NCBI RefSeq assembly: GCF_004339015.1
Contig: NZ_SMFQ01000005.1
Span: 372,001-436,000 of the forward strand
Length of the DNA stretch: 64,000 nt
Direction: 5' to 3'
DNA from: Cocleimonas flava
Lineage (GTDB): Bacteria; Pseudomonadota; Gammaproteobacteria; Thiotrichales; Thiotrichaceae
Shown here: positions 42,800 through 52,573 of the stretch, piece by piece
Layout of the letters: the number at the start of each line of letters is the position of its first letter
How positions within the stretch are numbered: position 1 is the first letter of the stretch
Program-made: the position numbers and the translations under genes
Notes under the pieces: generated by a model
What the model was told of the DNA's origin: nothing
Databases searched by the model: none
What the model saw: only the letters and a program-made list of their open reading frames with translations

Positions 42800-44080
42800 C
42801 TAAAGTCTCCACGTTGGTTGCGGGATAACATTTTTAACATCGATGGTGATAGGAGCTCCTGATGAAACCTTCTCATAATCTTCCATAGTCCATTCTTTAA
42901 ATTGTGAGTGCCCTACCGCCACAATAATGGCATCGTACTTTTGTGAGGATGCTAATGGATCTTCAACCACGCTCTCAAGGTAATAATCCCTAGCTTCATT
43001 TTCTTCAGGCCATGGGTCATAGACATCTATATCGGCACCAAAATCTTTAAGCTCTTTATAAATATCCAGAACTTTAGAATTACGCATATCCGGGCAATCT
43101 TCTTTAAAGGTAACGCCCATGATCAACACTTTTGAGCCCTTAATCGTCTTGCCCGCCATGATCATTTTTTTAATAGTTTTCTCAGCGATGTATTTCGACA
43201 TTCCATTATTGATCTGCCTGGAAGAGAGAATCAAATTTGGCTTGTAACCTAACTCTTCTGCTTTAAAGGTTAAATAATACGGGTCGACGCCAATACAATG
43301 CCCCCCTACCAAACCCGGACTGAGTTTGATGAAATTCCATTTTGTTGCTGCAGCCTCAATAACTTCATTAGTATCAATTCCCATTTGATCAAAAATTAAT
43401 GCAAGTTCGTTAATCAATGCGATATTGACATCTCGTTGTGTATTTTCAATCACTTTCGAGGCTTCTGCTACTTTGATACTAGATGCTAAATGTGTGCCTG
43501 CAGTTATTATCGTTTTATATAGTTCATCAACTTTTGTTGCGATTTCCGGAGTAGAACCTGATGTGACTTTCAGAATATTTTTTACGGTGTGATGTTTATC
43601 ACCAGGGTTAATTCTTTCGGGAGAATAACCAACGAAAAAGTCTTGATTAAATCGCAATCCAGACCCTTCTTCTAACACAGGCACACAAACATCTTCTGTG
43701 ACACCCGGGTAAACCGTAGACTCGTAGATAACCAGATCATCTTTCTTTAAAACTTTAGACACCGTCTCTGATGACTTTATTAAAGGCGACAGATCTGGGC
43801 GACTCGATTTATCGATTGGTGTGGGAACGGTAATAATGAAAATATTACATTCTCTAATTTCTTCGATATCAGTCGTGTAATGAATATTATCTTTTACACT
43901 TTCCAGCAACTCATCTTCTACTTCCAGAGTTCTGTCATGGTTCAATGCTAATTCATCGATACGTTCCTGAATAATATCAAACCCAACAACGTCGTACTTT
44001 TCTGCGAAAGCAACCCCAAGAGGTAAACCAACATAACCTAAACCGATAATACAGATTCTATCTTTACTCATTACGCTCAT
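42800..44080 (-). CDS. UDP-N-acetylhexosamine 6-dehydrogenase (WbpO/TviB type)
   Basis: The 426-residue enzyme has the NAD site CIIGLGYVGLPLGVAFAEKYDVVGFD near residue 10, YSPERINPGDKHHT, the active-site cysteine in GGHCIGVDPYYLTFKAEELGY near residue 262, and MGVTFKEDCPDMRNSK. GVDPYYL rather than IPIDPFYL points to the WbpO/TviB group, which oxidises UDP-GalNAc or UDP-GlcNAc to the uronic acid for surface polysaccharide. ATG at 44080; a second in-frame ATG three codons later is equally possible. The invariant VGGHC is encoded with a GTAGGGGGG run. Confidence 0.88.
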   Translation of the reverse strand: MSVMSKDRICIIGLGYVGLPLGVAFAEKYDVVGFDIIQERIDELALNHDRTLEVEDELLESVKDNIHYTTDIEEIRECNIFIITVPTPIDKSSRPDLSPLIKSSETVSKVLKKDDLVIYESTVYPGVTEDVCVPVLEEGSGLRFNQDFFVGYSPERINPGDKHHTVKNILKVTSGSTPEIATKVDELYKTIITAGTHLASSIKVAEASKVIENTQRDVNIALINELALIFDQMGIDTNEVIEAAATKWNFIKLSPGLVGGHCIGVDPYYLTFKAEELGYKPNLILSSRQINNGMSKYIAEKTIKKMIMAGKTIKGSKVLIMGVTFKEDCPDMRNSKVLDIYKELKDFGADIDVYDPWPEENEARDYYLESVVEDPLASSQKYDAIIVAVGHSQFKEWTMEDYEKVSSGAPITIDVKNVIPQPTWRL

Positions 44081-44177
44081 ATTTCACCGAAACATTGCCT
44101 AAAATTACTAACTTTGTCATCCTATAGGATTCTAATCCTTATCGCATTTTAAAACTTCCATTTTAGCCAATTAAACT

Positions 44178-44789
44178 ATGAAAATATCTATTATCAGTGG
44201 CAGCCATCGTCAAAATTCACAAAGTATTAAAGTGAGTAAACATATAGAAAAGACTTTATTGGAGTCTACATTATCTGATGAGACTTATTTACTTAGTCTC
44301 GCTGGAAACCCCATTCCCCTATGGGATGAATCTATCTGGGAAGGAGATGAAGAATGGAAGCGTATTCTAAACCCAATCTCTGATGAGCTAGAAAACAGCG
44401 ATGGCTTTGTCATTGTTACTCCCGAGTATCATGGGCAAGTTCCTGCCGCCCTGAAAAACTTCTTTTTGATGTGGAAAAAACAGTTAGCACATAAACCCGC
44501 ACTTATCGTTGCTGTGTCTTCTGTTGATGGTGGTTCTTACCCAGTTGCTGAGTTACGCATGAGTAGCTACAAAAATAACCGTATCTGCTATTTACCGGAA
44601 CATCTGATTATTCGGAACGTTGAATCGGTACTTAATGATGACGAAGAGAAAAATAACTCTGAATCTGATGCCTATTTTCGCGAAAGAATTCAATGGAGTT
44701 TAGGAATTCTAAACGAGTATTCCAAAGCATTAAAGACAGTGAGAGACAGCGGCGTAACTGAAACAGACAAGTTTACGAATGGTATGTAA
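44178..44789 (+). CDS. NAD(P)H-dependent FMN reductase family protein
   Basis: The 203-residue flavodoxin-fold protein has the FMN phosphate loop SGSHRQNSQSIKVSKHI at the N terminus and VTPEYHGQVPAALKNFFLMW, the second flavin-binding motif of the NADPH-dependent FMN reductase family. It probably reduces FMN or quinones with NAD(P)H in the cytosol. It is divergent from the UDP-sugar dehydrogenase with 97 bases between, and convergent with the methyltransferase gene across one inverted C-run element. Confidence 0.85.
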   Translation: MKISIISGSHRQNSQSIKVSKHIEKTLLESTLSDETYLLSLAGNPIPLWDESIWEGDEEWKRILNPISDELENSDGFVIVTPEYHGQVPAALKNFFLMWKKQLAHKPALIVAVSSVDGGSYPVAELRMSSYKNNRICYLPEHLIIRNVESVLNDDEEKNNSESDAYFRERIQWSLGILNEYSKALKTVRDSGVTETDKFTNGM

Positions 44790-44809
44790 ACCAGTAAATT
44801 AAGCCGATT

Positions 44810-44841
44810 ATAAAAAAAACCTCGTAAGTAGGGGGGTGCCT
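44810..44841 (-). repeat. Interspersed C-run element, copy G (minus orientation)
   Basis: On the minus strand it reads GGCACCCCCCTACTTA, then CGAGGTTTTTTTTA. It lies 23 bases after the methyltransferase stop, oriented as its terminator, with the longest T-run (eight). One of only two minus copies. Confidence 0.85.
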
Positions 44842-44863
44842 TAAACTATTATTGAGATATTCA

Positions 44864-45442
44864 TTAAGGCTTTTGAGCAATAATCAAAGCTTCGTTTCTT
44901 AAACCAGCATCCGCTTTGCCTAACACTCCATTTTCTCTATATAAAACGATTTTTAGAGAATCACAAAGCGCTAAAAGCTCCCCTGCTTTCAAACGAAAAT
45001 CAGGATTTCCCGGACCGGCATCAGTCACCTTTAGTTGAGACCAGGTTTGATAGAATAACAATCCACCAGGTTTTAACGAATCTATTATCTGCGGGAAAAG
45101 CTCACGATTCAGGAAATAACTGACCACGATAACATCGTACTTTTTTTCAGACATCCCATTAGTTTCTACATCACAAAGAATAGTCTTTATCTTAAGATCA
45201 TTATCTAAGGAATAACGCGCTAAACCCTCGAGTACCACGGATGAAATATCGATAGCATCAACAGCAAAACCTATCTTCTCTAAAAATTGTGCATTACCTG
45301 CTCTACCGCACGCCAAATCCAAGGCATCTCCGCCAGAAAGCGGCAGTAAATAGGCATTATCACTAAGCACGGTTGCTACTTTTGCCGAAGAAAAATCAGC
45401 CTGTTGATATGCTTGATCCCATTTATCTTTCTTAACTGACAT
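44864..45442 (-). CDS. SAM-dependent methyltransferase (TehB-like)
   Basis: The 192-residue protein has a class I methyltransferase core: KWDQAYQQADFSSAK at the N terminus, ALDLACGRAGNAQFL (motif I), VDAIDISSVVLEGL (motif II), YDVIVVSYFLNRELFPQIIDSLKPGGLLFYQTW. This pattern is that of TehB-like and thiopurine-type small methyltransferases. It abuts trkH with no gap and is cotranscribed with trkA-trkH. Substrate is unknown. Confidence 0.82.
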   Translation of the reverse strand: MSVKKDKWDQAYQQADFSSAKVATVLSDNAYLLPLSGGDALDLACGRAGNAQFLEKIGFAVDAIDISSVVLEGLARYSLDNDLKIKTILCDVETNGMSEKKYDVIVVSYFLNRELFPQIIDSLKPGGLLFYQTWSQLKVTDAGPGNPDFRLKAGELLALCDSLKIVLYRENGVLGKADAGLRNEALIIAQKP

Positions 45443-46894
45443 TTATTTCCTCCAGAACGCGGGCGTAAGGACGACAAGCAATGTAAATATTTCTAAACGC
45501 CCCATAAGCATCGATAAACACAATAACCACTTTGAGAAATCACCCACCTCTTGATAATTTTGTGCCACCTCTCCAAGCCCGGGACCCAGGTTATTTAAAG
45601 TGGCGGCAACAGCTGAAAAAGCAGTGACTTGATCCATCCCTGCAGCCATCAGTATCATCATAAATAAAAGAAAAATACCAACGTAAACGGAGAAGAACCC
45701 CCATACAGCCTGAATAACTGTTCTATCTACGGGTTTTTTGTTTAGCTTAATCGCTATTCGTGCATTCGGATGAATCAGTCGAAGTACTTCACGCCAGCCT
45801 TGTTTAAACAATAGCAACACGCGTATAACTTTCATTCCACCACCGGTTGAGCCAGCGCAACCGCCAACAAAACTCGCCAAGACTAACAGTACAGGTAGGA
45901 ACCCTGGCCAGTGACTATAATCTGTCGTGGTAAACCCTGTTGTCGTGGCTATCGAAACAACCTGAAACATTGCATGATAATAAGATTCCGAAAAAGTGCC
46001 ATAAACATGCATGAAATACAGATACGCAAGGGACACAATGGTAAGCATTACAATCAGTAAACCATATAATCGAAATTCAGAATCCCTTTGATAGGCTTTA
46101 AGACTGAGTGAACGCCATGCAATAAAGTGCAAACTGAAATTGGCGCCAGATAGCAACATAAACACCACTGCCACAAGCTCTATCGCATGACTATTAAAAT
46201 AGCCCATACTCGCGTCATGAGTAGAAAAACCGCCAATTGCTACGGTAGAGAAGCTATGACTGATCGCATCAAAGACATCCATACCCGCGATATAATAGGC
46301 CACTGCACAAGTAACCGTAAACGTCAGGTAAATGATCCAGAGAAGCTTTGCAGTGCCCTTAATTCTTGGCGTTAACTTCGAATCTTTAACTGGGCCAGGA
46401 GCCTCGGCACGGTAAAGCTGAATTCCACCAATACCGAGGATAGGAAGTATGGCAACAGCAAGTACGATGATACCCATACCACCCAGCCATTGAAGCTGTT
46501 GCCGGTAGAATAATATCGATTTCGGTAAATCATCAAGCCCAACAATAACGGTAGCTCCCGTCGTCGTTAAGGCTGACACGGATTCAAAGACGGCATCGAC
46601 AAATGAAATCTGTAATTCATGAGAGAATATTAAGGGGGCGGAACCCGCAATACCCAGAACACTCCAAAACAAGACGACGACTAGAAACCCTTCACGTAGC
46701 CGCAGCTCTCTTTTTCTATGGCGAACGGGAAACCAAAGGACTGCGCCTACAATTAAAACCAGTAAAAAACCTTTGATAAAGGGAGCTATTGATAGGTCAT
46801 TGTATATCCAGCCAACTAAAACGGGTGGAAGCATGGTGAAACTAAATAACACCATGAGCAAACCTAAAATACGCTGAATAATAAACAGTTGCAT
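45443..46894 (-). CDS. trkH: Trk potassium uptake protein, membrane subunit TrkH
   Basis: A 483-residue polytopic potassium transporter with four pore-loop repeats: SALTTTGATVI, HSFSTVAIGGFSTHD, VVSIATTTGFTTTDY and AVAATLNNLGPGLGE hold the selectivity-filter glycines. It imports potassium with TrkA as cytosolic gate. About ten hydrophobic segments are visible. The gene follows trkA by 11 bases and is followed directly by a methyltransferase gene. Confidence 0.97.
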   Translation of the reverse strand: MQLFIIQRILGLLMVLFSFTMLPPVLVGWIYNDLSIAPFIKGFLLVLIVGAVLWFPVRHRKRELRLREGFLVVVLFWSVLGIAGSAPLIFSHELQISFVDAVFESVSALTTTGATVIVGLDDLPKSILFYRQQLQWLGGMGIIVLAVAILPILGIGGIQLYRAEAPGPVKDSKLTPRIKGTAKLLWIIYLTFTVTCAVAYYIAGMDVFDAISHSFSTVAIGGFSTHDASMGYFNSHAIELVAVVFMLLSGANFSLHFIAWRSLSLKAYQRDSEFRLYGLLIVMLTIVSLAYLYFMHVYGTFSESYYHAMFQVVSIATTTGFTTTDYSHWPGFLPVLLVLASFVGGCAGSTGGGMKVIRVLLLFKQGWREVLRLIHPNARIAIKLNKKPVDRTVIQAVWGFFSVYVGIFLLFMMILMAAGMDQVTAFSAVAATLNNLGPGLGEVAQNYQEVGDFSKWLLCLSMLMGRLEIFTLLVVLTPAFWRK

Positions 46895-46905
46895 AAGACT
46901 AGGGC

Positions 46906-48282
46906 CTAGATATGGCCTAAACCAACCTGAAACATTTTTTCAACGGCATTGATGTAGCGTTTATCAGCCAGGAATAAAATAACATGGTCTTCTTCTTCAA
47001 TAACGGTGTCATGGTGCGGCATGATAACTTCATCTTTACGCACAATGGCACCTACCGTTGTGCCAGGCGGCAACTTTAGATCGGCGCGTTTTCTACCAAC
47101 AACACGGGAGTTTTTAGCATCACCGTGAGCAACTACCTCGATCACTTCCGCATCACCTTTTCTTAATGAGTGAACAGAAACAATATCACCACTTCGAATA
47201 TGCGTCAGCAATGCACCAATGGTGATCTGCTGTGGTGAAACAGCATGATCGATATTCGCATTTTCAACTAAATCGACATATCCTGTACGATTCACTAAAG
47301 ACATTACTTTTCGCGCGCCCAGACGTTTAGCCAGCATTGCCGACAAAATATTCGCCTCATCATCATTAGTCAGTGCGCAGAAAATATCGGTATCTTCTAT
47401 ATTCTCTTCCAAGAGCAAAGACTCGTCCGCCGCATCGCCTTCAAGTACGATTGTTTTATTCAAGGTCTCTGCCAATTTTTTAGCACTATCAGGGTTTTTC
47501 TCAATAATTTTAACTTTGTATCTGCCTTCTTCCAGCGCGTTAGCTAATCTTCTACCAACATTACCGCCTCCAGCAATCATAATGCGTTTATAAGGTCTAT
47601 CTACACTTCTCAATTCGCTGACGACAGCTCTAATATGCTGAGCACTCGCTATAACAAATATTTCATCATTCGCTTCGATGATGGTATTTCCTGTTGGACT
47701 AATTGCTTTACCATTTCGGAATATCGCGGTGATTCTCACCTTTACTTCAGGAAGGTGTTCACTCAACTTATTGATTTCATGACCCACCATAGGGCCTTCA
47801 TGGTAGGCTTTTACCGCCACTAACCTTACTCGACCACCTGCAAAATCTAAAACCTGAGTAGTGCCCGGATTAGAGATAAGACGAAAGATATAGTTAGTAA
47901 TTAACTGCTCCGGACTAATCAAAACATCCACAGGAATTAATTCTGGCGTAAATAATTCTGGGTGCTGCAAATACCCGGAAGCTCTGACTCGGGCAATACG
48001 CGTAGGTGTCCTGAATAAGCTGTATGCAATCTGGCAAGCCATCATATTAACTTCATCACTATTCGTGACTGCAATTAACATATCAGCATCGTTAACATTA
48101 GCTTGCTCTAGAACATCAGGATGCGATGCTGGACCATGACGCGTATGAACATCAAGTTTTTCTCTGAGTTCACGTAATGCAGCAATATTGGTATCGATAA
48201 TAGTAATATCATTATCTTCATTGGCCAGATTTCTCGCTAATGAACTACCAACCTGACCCGCACCAAGGATAACAATATTCAT
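46906..48282 (-). CDS. trkA: Trk potassium uptake regulatory subunit TrkA
   Basis: The 458-residue cytosolic protein has two Rossmann RCK-N domains, MNIVILGAGQVGSSLARNLANEDNDITIID and RIMIAGGGNVGRRLANALEEGRYKVKIIE, each followed by an RCK-C domain (residues about 135-220 and 370-450). It binds NAD(H) and nucleotides and gates TrkH. It lies 42 bases after ntrX on the same strand and 11 before trkH; trkA next to ntrYX is the usual gammaproteobacterial order. Confidence 0.97.
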   Translation of the reverse strand: MNIVILGAGQVGSSLARNLANEDNDITIIDTNIAALRELREKLDVHTRHGPASHPDVLEQANVNDADMLIAVTNSDEVNMMACQIAYSLFRTPTRIARVRASGYLQHPELFTPELIPVDVLISPEQLITNYIFRLISNPGTTQVLDFAGGRVRLVAVKAYHEGPMVGHEINKLSEHLPEVKVRITAIFRNGKAISPTGNTIIEANDEIFVIASAQHIRAVVSELRSVDRPYKRIMIAGGGNVGRRLANALEEGRYKVKIIEKNPDSAKKLAETLNKTIVLEGDAADESLLLEENIEDTDIFCALTNDDEANILSAMLAKRLGARKVMSLVNRTGYVDLVENANIDHAVSPQQITIGALLTHIRSGDIVSVHSLRKGDAEVIEVVAHGDAKNSRVVGRKRADLKLPPGTTVGAIVRKDEVIMPHHDTVIEEEDHVILFLADKRYINAVEKMFQVGLGHI

Positions 48283-48324
48283 TGTTTAATGTCCTGCAAT
48301 GGATGACTCACCTTGATACTCAAG

Positions 48325-49704
48325 TTATTTACCATACTTCTTGGGATCAATTTTCAGCGAACGCATTTTACGATAGAGATGAGTGCGTTCCATTTGCACG
48401 AGTTCAGCAAGTTTACTCACATTCCCTTCGACCAATTTTAACTGGTGATCCAGGTAATCATGTTCGAATTGCTCTCTTGCCTGCCTTAATGGCAACTCAA
48501 ACAAACTATCCGAACTTTGACTCAGCTCTTGTGAAAATACAGGAATTTCTGTCCCAATGGCTTCTTCGACTTCTTCCTGAGTAATTTCAGAATCAGTTCC
48601 TAAAATCAACAATCGCTGTACCAGGTTACTTAATTCCCGAATATTTCCAAGCCATTTATAATTTCTTAAAAAGTTTTGTGCTGGAACAGAAAAATGACGA
48701 TAAGGTAATCCATCGTGTTCAATCTGCTGATCTACATAGTAATTTAACAGCTCTGGTACATCTTCCGGATGCTCACGAAGCTCCGGAATCATTAATGGAA
48801 CAACACTAATCTCAAGATAAAGTTCTTTATCAAAACTCTCTGCTTCTACATCGTCTCTCAAATCATGCTGGGAAGAGAATATAAGTTTCACACTCAGCGG
48901 GATATGCGAATCACCACCTACTCGTGTGTAATAACCTTGGCGTAATGCAATTAATAAGCGCTTTTGAGCGTCTTTTGTCAGCCCACCAATATCCGAAAGA
49001 TATAGCGTGCCGCCCTGAGCTTGATCAAGTAAGCCATAACTAATCTTTTCATCAATTTCAGAACCGAAAATTTCGACACTCATATTTTCTTTCGGAATAA
49101 GAGATACGGTAGATTTCAGAAAGAGTCGACCACTGTTCTCACTTTGAGAATGGATATACCGTGCGAATACTTCTTTACCGACGCCACCTTCACCGTATAT
49201 CAGCACGAGACTATTATGCTTGGATATTCGGTCTGCCTGCTCCCTTAGTTTCACCATTAGCGGGCTACTGCCTACCGGGTACTGAGGCGCACTAATCTGA
49301 TCTCTAAGTTCTTTATTCTCTTGTACCAGTTGATCTGAACGCAAGGCATTTTCTATACACAACAACATCTTTGCGATAGATAATGGCTTTTCGATAAAGT
49401 CATGCGCACCCAAACGCGTTGCCTCAACGGCAGTTTCTATGGTTCCATGACCTGACATCATAATGACAGGGCAAGAAAGAGTGCTACTGTTTTGCCAGTC
49501 TTTGAGCAAAGAAATACCATCTTGACCCGGCATCCAGATATCAAGCAATACCAAGTCTGGCTTGCGTTTTCTTCTTAGTTCTTTTGCTTCTTCAGCATTT
49601 TCTGCTGTTGCAACTTCGTAGCCTTCATCTTCCAGTATTTCGCTTACTAACTGGCGGATATCTGGCTCATCATCCACTACTAGAATATATTGTGCTGTCA
49701 TCAA
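48325..49704 (-). CDS. ntrX: NtrX-type response regulator lacking GAFTGA
   Basis: The 459-residue protein has a receiver (1-120; acidic pocket D11/D12, phospho-acceptor D55 in LLDIWMPG), an AAA+ domain (about 135-370) and a Fis-type HTH at the C terminus (LVEGNVSKLAELVQMERTHLYRKMRSL). Walker A is GEGGVGKE. The GAFTGA sigma-54 loop is missing: FGSEIDEKISYGLLDQAQGG stands where it should be. The Walker B region reads LYLSDIGGL, not LFLDEIG. It pairs with NtrY (four-base overlap) in nitrogen, redox and envelope signalling, but probably not as a classical sigma-54 activator. Confidence 0.92.
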   Translation of the reverse strand: MMTAQYILVVDDEPDIRQLVSEILEDEGYEVATAENAEEAKELRRKRKPDLVLLDIWMPGQDGISLLKDWQNSSTLSCPVIMMSGHGTIETAVEATRLGAHDFIEKPLSIAKMLLCIENALRSDQLVQENKELRDQISAPQYPVGSSPLMVKLREQADRISKHNSLVLIYGEGGVGKEVFARYIHSQSENSGRLFLKSTVSLIPKENMSVEIFGSEIDEKISYGLLDQAQGGTLYLSDIGGLTKDAQKRLLIALRQGYYTRVGGDSHIPLSVKLIFSSQHDLRDDVEAESFDKELYLEISVVPLMIPELREHPEDVPELLNYYVDQQIEHDGLPYRHFSVPAQNFLRNYKWLGNIRELSNLVQRLLILGTDSEITQEEVEEAIGTEIPVFSQELSQSSDSLFELPLRQAREQFEHDYLDHQLKLVEGNVSKLAELVQMERTHLYRKMRSLKIDPKKYGK

Positions 49705-51902
49705 TTATCCTTTTGGTACGGTAGGTGCATTATAAAACTCGCACCTCCATTTTCATTATTTTTGGCTAATACACTGCCTTCATGCTCTTCTATTATACGC
49801 TTTACAATGGCTAAACCTAAACCGCCACCTTTGGTTTTCGTAGTTTTGTATGGTTCGAACAAATGCGGCAGTAACTCACTGGTAATTCCGGGGCCATTAT
49901 CTTCGATCTGAAGGATAAACTCTTTTTTTCCTTCTTTTGATTCTTTTACTTTACTTGTAATGATCAGTTTGGAATCACCATTCCCACTGAAATCATGCAT
50001 TGCATCCAAGGAGTTTTTGATCAAATTCACCAAAAGCTGCCTGATCCGATCACCATCGACATTAAGTATAGGAGAGCCATCTAGATTTAGTATGATTTCA
50101 GCATCTGATTGATTGATTCGGTAAAGTTCAACAACCTCTCGTATCAAACCATTGATATTGATCTCTTTTAATTTTAGCTCAGGTATTCTTGCGTATTCAC
50201 TAAATGCATCAACCATTGTCTTCATGCTATCAACCTGATGCACAATAGTATTACTCATTCTTTGAAGTAATTCAGCAGACTCCTCATCCAGCAATGGCTT
50301 AAGCCTACGTTGCAACCTTTCTGCCGAGAGGCGGATTGGGGTTAATGGGTTTTTAATCTCATGAGCAAGTCTTCTTGCAACCTCACCCCAGGCAGCATCA
50401 TGCTCAGCCTGTACAACTTCACTGATGTCATCAATCACCAGAACATAGCCTTGCGCGCCATCAATCAATTCGGGTAAAACCACCCCTCTACAAACCAATG
50501 TATGCTTAGTGTTTCCAAGCATTAAGGTGACTTCTGTTTGCCAATCCTTATCTTTGGAATTATCACTAGAGGCTGATTCCATTAACTTAGGCATTATCGC
50601 GCCGTAAAAGGGTAATAATCCTTCTGCCACGCTACACAAGGCTTTAAAGCTTTTACCTTTAAATTTATCCAGAGGCGCATCCAACAACTCTTCCGCCGTG
50701 TGATTTATTCTTCTGATGATAAACTCTTCATCAAGTGTAATAACACCCGAGGTTAAGCTGCCTAAGACAACATTTAGATAATCATGTTGCCTTTGAACTT
50801 CCTGCTGACTATCAGCACTTTCCTGTTGTGCTCTGGATAGTTTTGTAGTCATCACGTTAAATGATCTGGCCAGCAGATTGAAATCGTCTTTCTCATCCAC
50901 ATCCAGCTTTTTTTGCAAGTCTCCGGAGGCTACAGCATTGGTTGCTTCCAGCAAGTTTCTGACGGGTTTTGTTAACCGAATTGAATAAATAAATGCCGCC
51001 CAAACTGAGAATAGAACAGACAATAACATGATCAACAAGAGCGTTATTCTAAAGCCTTTCTTGATCAGCTCTTTCTGGTAACTGATTTCCTGATATTGCT
51101 TATACGCATCTTGAACACTATCCGCCAAGATTCTTTCTTTTTCTGAAAAAGGAAACAAAGCAGTCAGAATAAACGTTTCTCTGCCAACACCGAGTGAGAT
51201 ACTTAAGGCAACACGCGAGAAAAGCCCGCCCTCGCCTACTGGCTCTAACTGATACATATAACCACGGCTAGACAGTTTACGGATGATATCGTCAGTTGGA
51301 AAATGTGGCAGTATGGAGTTCATCTCGTCACCACTGTAAACGAGCACCCGTTTATTGCTACCAAAGAGAACAATCTCGTAGGCACCCATGGCAATCAACT
51401 GCCTGTCTATGAATGACCCATAATCCAATCTATCCACTCTCGCAAGTGCTGTAGCTGCCCTTTCCAGATTAAAAAGGTGTTGCCTCATACGGACATCAAG
51501 CGAGCTTCGGGCAAGCTCCAGTGAATCATCTAAGGCGCCTTCAATTTTAACATTAAACCAGTTATCGACCCTGTCCCCGATAAAATTCATCGAGAAGTAA
51601 GAAACAACCAATACCGGCAAAATAGTTAATAACGAGAAAGCGTACATTAAACGCAGCGTAAAACGAGAGCCTGCTTTCTTCGAGCGCAAATGTACCAACG
51701 CTTTAACAACGTTATAAAGAATCAGGCTCAATAAAATAACCAGAACAGCAATATTTAACGGTATTAACCAGGTATTAATTGCACTGGATTGATCAGGATT
51801 CTTTGTCGATACACTTAATAAGATAAATGAAGTTACTAATAATAAAAACGTAACTAAAACAGGAAAAATCTGAAAAAAGAATGTTCTTAAGGAAGGGGCC
51901 AT
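49701..51902 (-). CDS. ntrY: NtrY-type sensor histidine kinase
   Basis: The 733-residue membrane kinase has about four membrane spans (8-30, 45-65, 88-110 and 280-305) around a periplasmic region, a HAMP domain (305-360), a PAS domain (about 370-490), HisKA with the phospho-accepting histidine in HEIKNPLTPIRLSAERLQRRL and an HATPase domain with IEDNGPGI and TKTKGGGLGLAIVKRI. It phosphorylates NtrX. Its 5' end overlaps the DUF4390 gene by 16 bases and its 3' end overlaps ntrX by four, so the three are translationally coupled. Confidence 0.95.
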   Translation of the reverse strand: MAPSLRTFFFQIFPVLVTFLLLVTSFILLSVSTKNPDQSSAINTWLIPLNIAVLVILLSLILYNVVKALVHLRSKKAGSRFTLRLMYAFSLLTILPVLVVSYFSMNFIGDRVDNWFNVKIEGALDDSLELARSSLDVRMRQHLFNLERAATALARVDRLDYGSFIDRQLIAMGAYEIVLFGSNKRVLVYSGDEMNSILPHFPTDDIIRKLSSRGYMYQLEPVGEGGLFSRVALSISLGVGRETFILTALFPFSEKERILADSVQDAYKQYQEISYQKELIKKGFRITLLLIMLLSVLFSVWAAFIYSIRLTKPVRNLLEATNAVASGDLQKKLDVDEKDDFNLLARSFNVMTTKLSRAQQESADSQQEVQRQHDYLNVVLGSLTSGVITLDEEFIIRRINHTAEELLDAPLDKFKGKSFKALCSVAEGLLPFYGAIMPKLMESASSDNSKDKDWQTEVTLMLGNTKHTLVCRGVVLPELIDGAQGYVLVIDDISEVVQAEHDAAWGEVARRLAHEIKNPLTPIRLSAERLQRRLKPLLDEESAELLQRMSNTIVHQVDSMKTMVDAFSEYARIPELKLKEININGLIREVVELYRINQSDAEIILNLDGSPILNVDGDRIRQLLVNLIKNSLDAMHDFSGNGDSKLIITSKVKESKEGKKEFILQIEDNGPGITSELLPHLFEPYKTTKTKGGGLGLAIVKRIIEEHEGSVLAKNNENGGASFIMHLPYQKDN

Positions 51903-52459
51903 AACACGCCCTCGCTAGTCAAACTATATTGATCGCTAAATAGTGACTGGATACGCAACGGCAAGCGTAAAGTAGCAGGAACCATATCAGCTATGGCAAA
52001 GATATAAAATTCTCCATCATCTTTATCATTTAAAGACTCGGAGATATCAGGCAAAACAAAGTGTTTTAATTCACCTAATTTTCGAAGAGAGGCAGAAAGG
52101 CTCGAAAAATTCCAGTGCTCATTGGTATCACTTCTTGATAATACATAATGCCGGCTTAAGGCATGGTATTTAAGCTGATAATTAACAGTTAAAATTGGCA
52201 CGTCTTTGTTAAACCACCAACTACTGTGTTCTCCCAAAAGGAATTGAACACGAGAATTTAATGTCACACCATTTTTTAAGGCTTCGCTTAGATAGTCGGT
52301 TAATTTGTACTCAATGCGAGTAGAAACTTCGAATCTTTCTGGCGTACCTTTGATACTAAAATCTTTAAAATCAATATCTCCAGCTGATAGATTTAGAGAT
52401 GGGAAGGCCATCAAGAAAACCATCATTAGGGGGAAGAATATTTTAGAAAAACCAGACAT
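51887..52459 (-). CDS. DUF4390 family secreted protein
   Basis: The 190-residue protein has a signal peptide (hydrophobic 10-24, likely site after NLSAG) and the DUF4390 pattern: FSIKGTPERFEVSTRIEYKLTDYLSEALKNGVTL, KYHALSRHYVLSRSDTNEHWNFSSL, VPATLRLPLRIQSLFSDQYSLTSEGVLWPL. Function is unknown. It usually lies between rsmB and ntrY; here the HO-like gene and about 200 bases separate it from rsmB. A role as periplasmic partner of NtrY is inferred from location only. Confidence 0.88.
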   Translation of the reverse strand: MSGFSKIFFPLMMVFLMAFPSLNLSAGDIDFKDFSIKGTPERFEVSTRIEYKLTDYLSEALKNGVTLNSRVQFLLGEHSSWWFNKDVPILTVNYQLKYHALSRHYVLSRSDTNEHWNFSSLSASLRKLGELKHFVLPDISESLNDKDDGEFYIFAIADMVPATLRLPLRIQSLFSDQYSLTSEGVLWPLP

Positions 52460-52522
52460 GTTGCTATTTTACCACTAAAGATATTGGTTGTAATCAGCTT
52501 GCTGCTATAAATCAAAGATAAA

Positions 52523-52550
52523 TGCACCCCCCTACTTTGAGGGCTTTTTC
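52523..52550 (+). repeat. Interspersed C-run element, copy H
   Basis: TGCACCCCCCTACTTTGA, then GGGCTTTTTC. Both flanking genes are on the minus strand, so it is not a terminator for them; CCCT and AGGG could pair. Confidence 0.8.
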
Positions 52551-52573
52551 TGTACTCCTAAAATAGACGTTAA

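Noticed and set aside
43299-43312. C6TACC run in the UDP-sugar dehydrogenase gene resembling the C-run element
   Set aside because: Only the C6TAC core matches and it encodes the invariant active-site VGGHC; no flanking similarity to the element.
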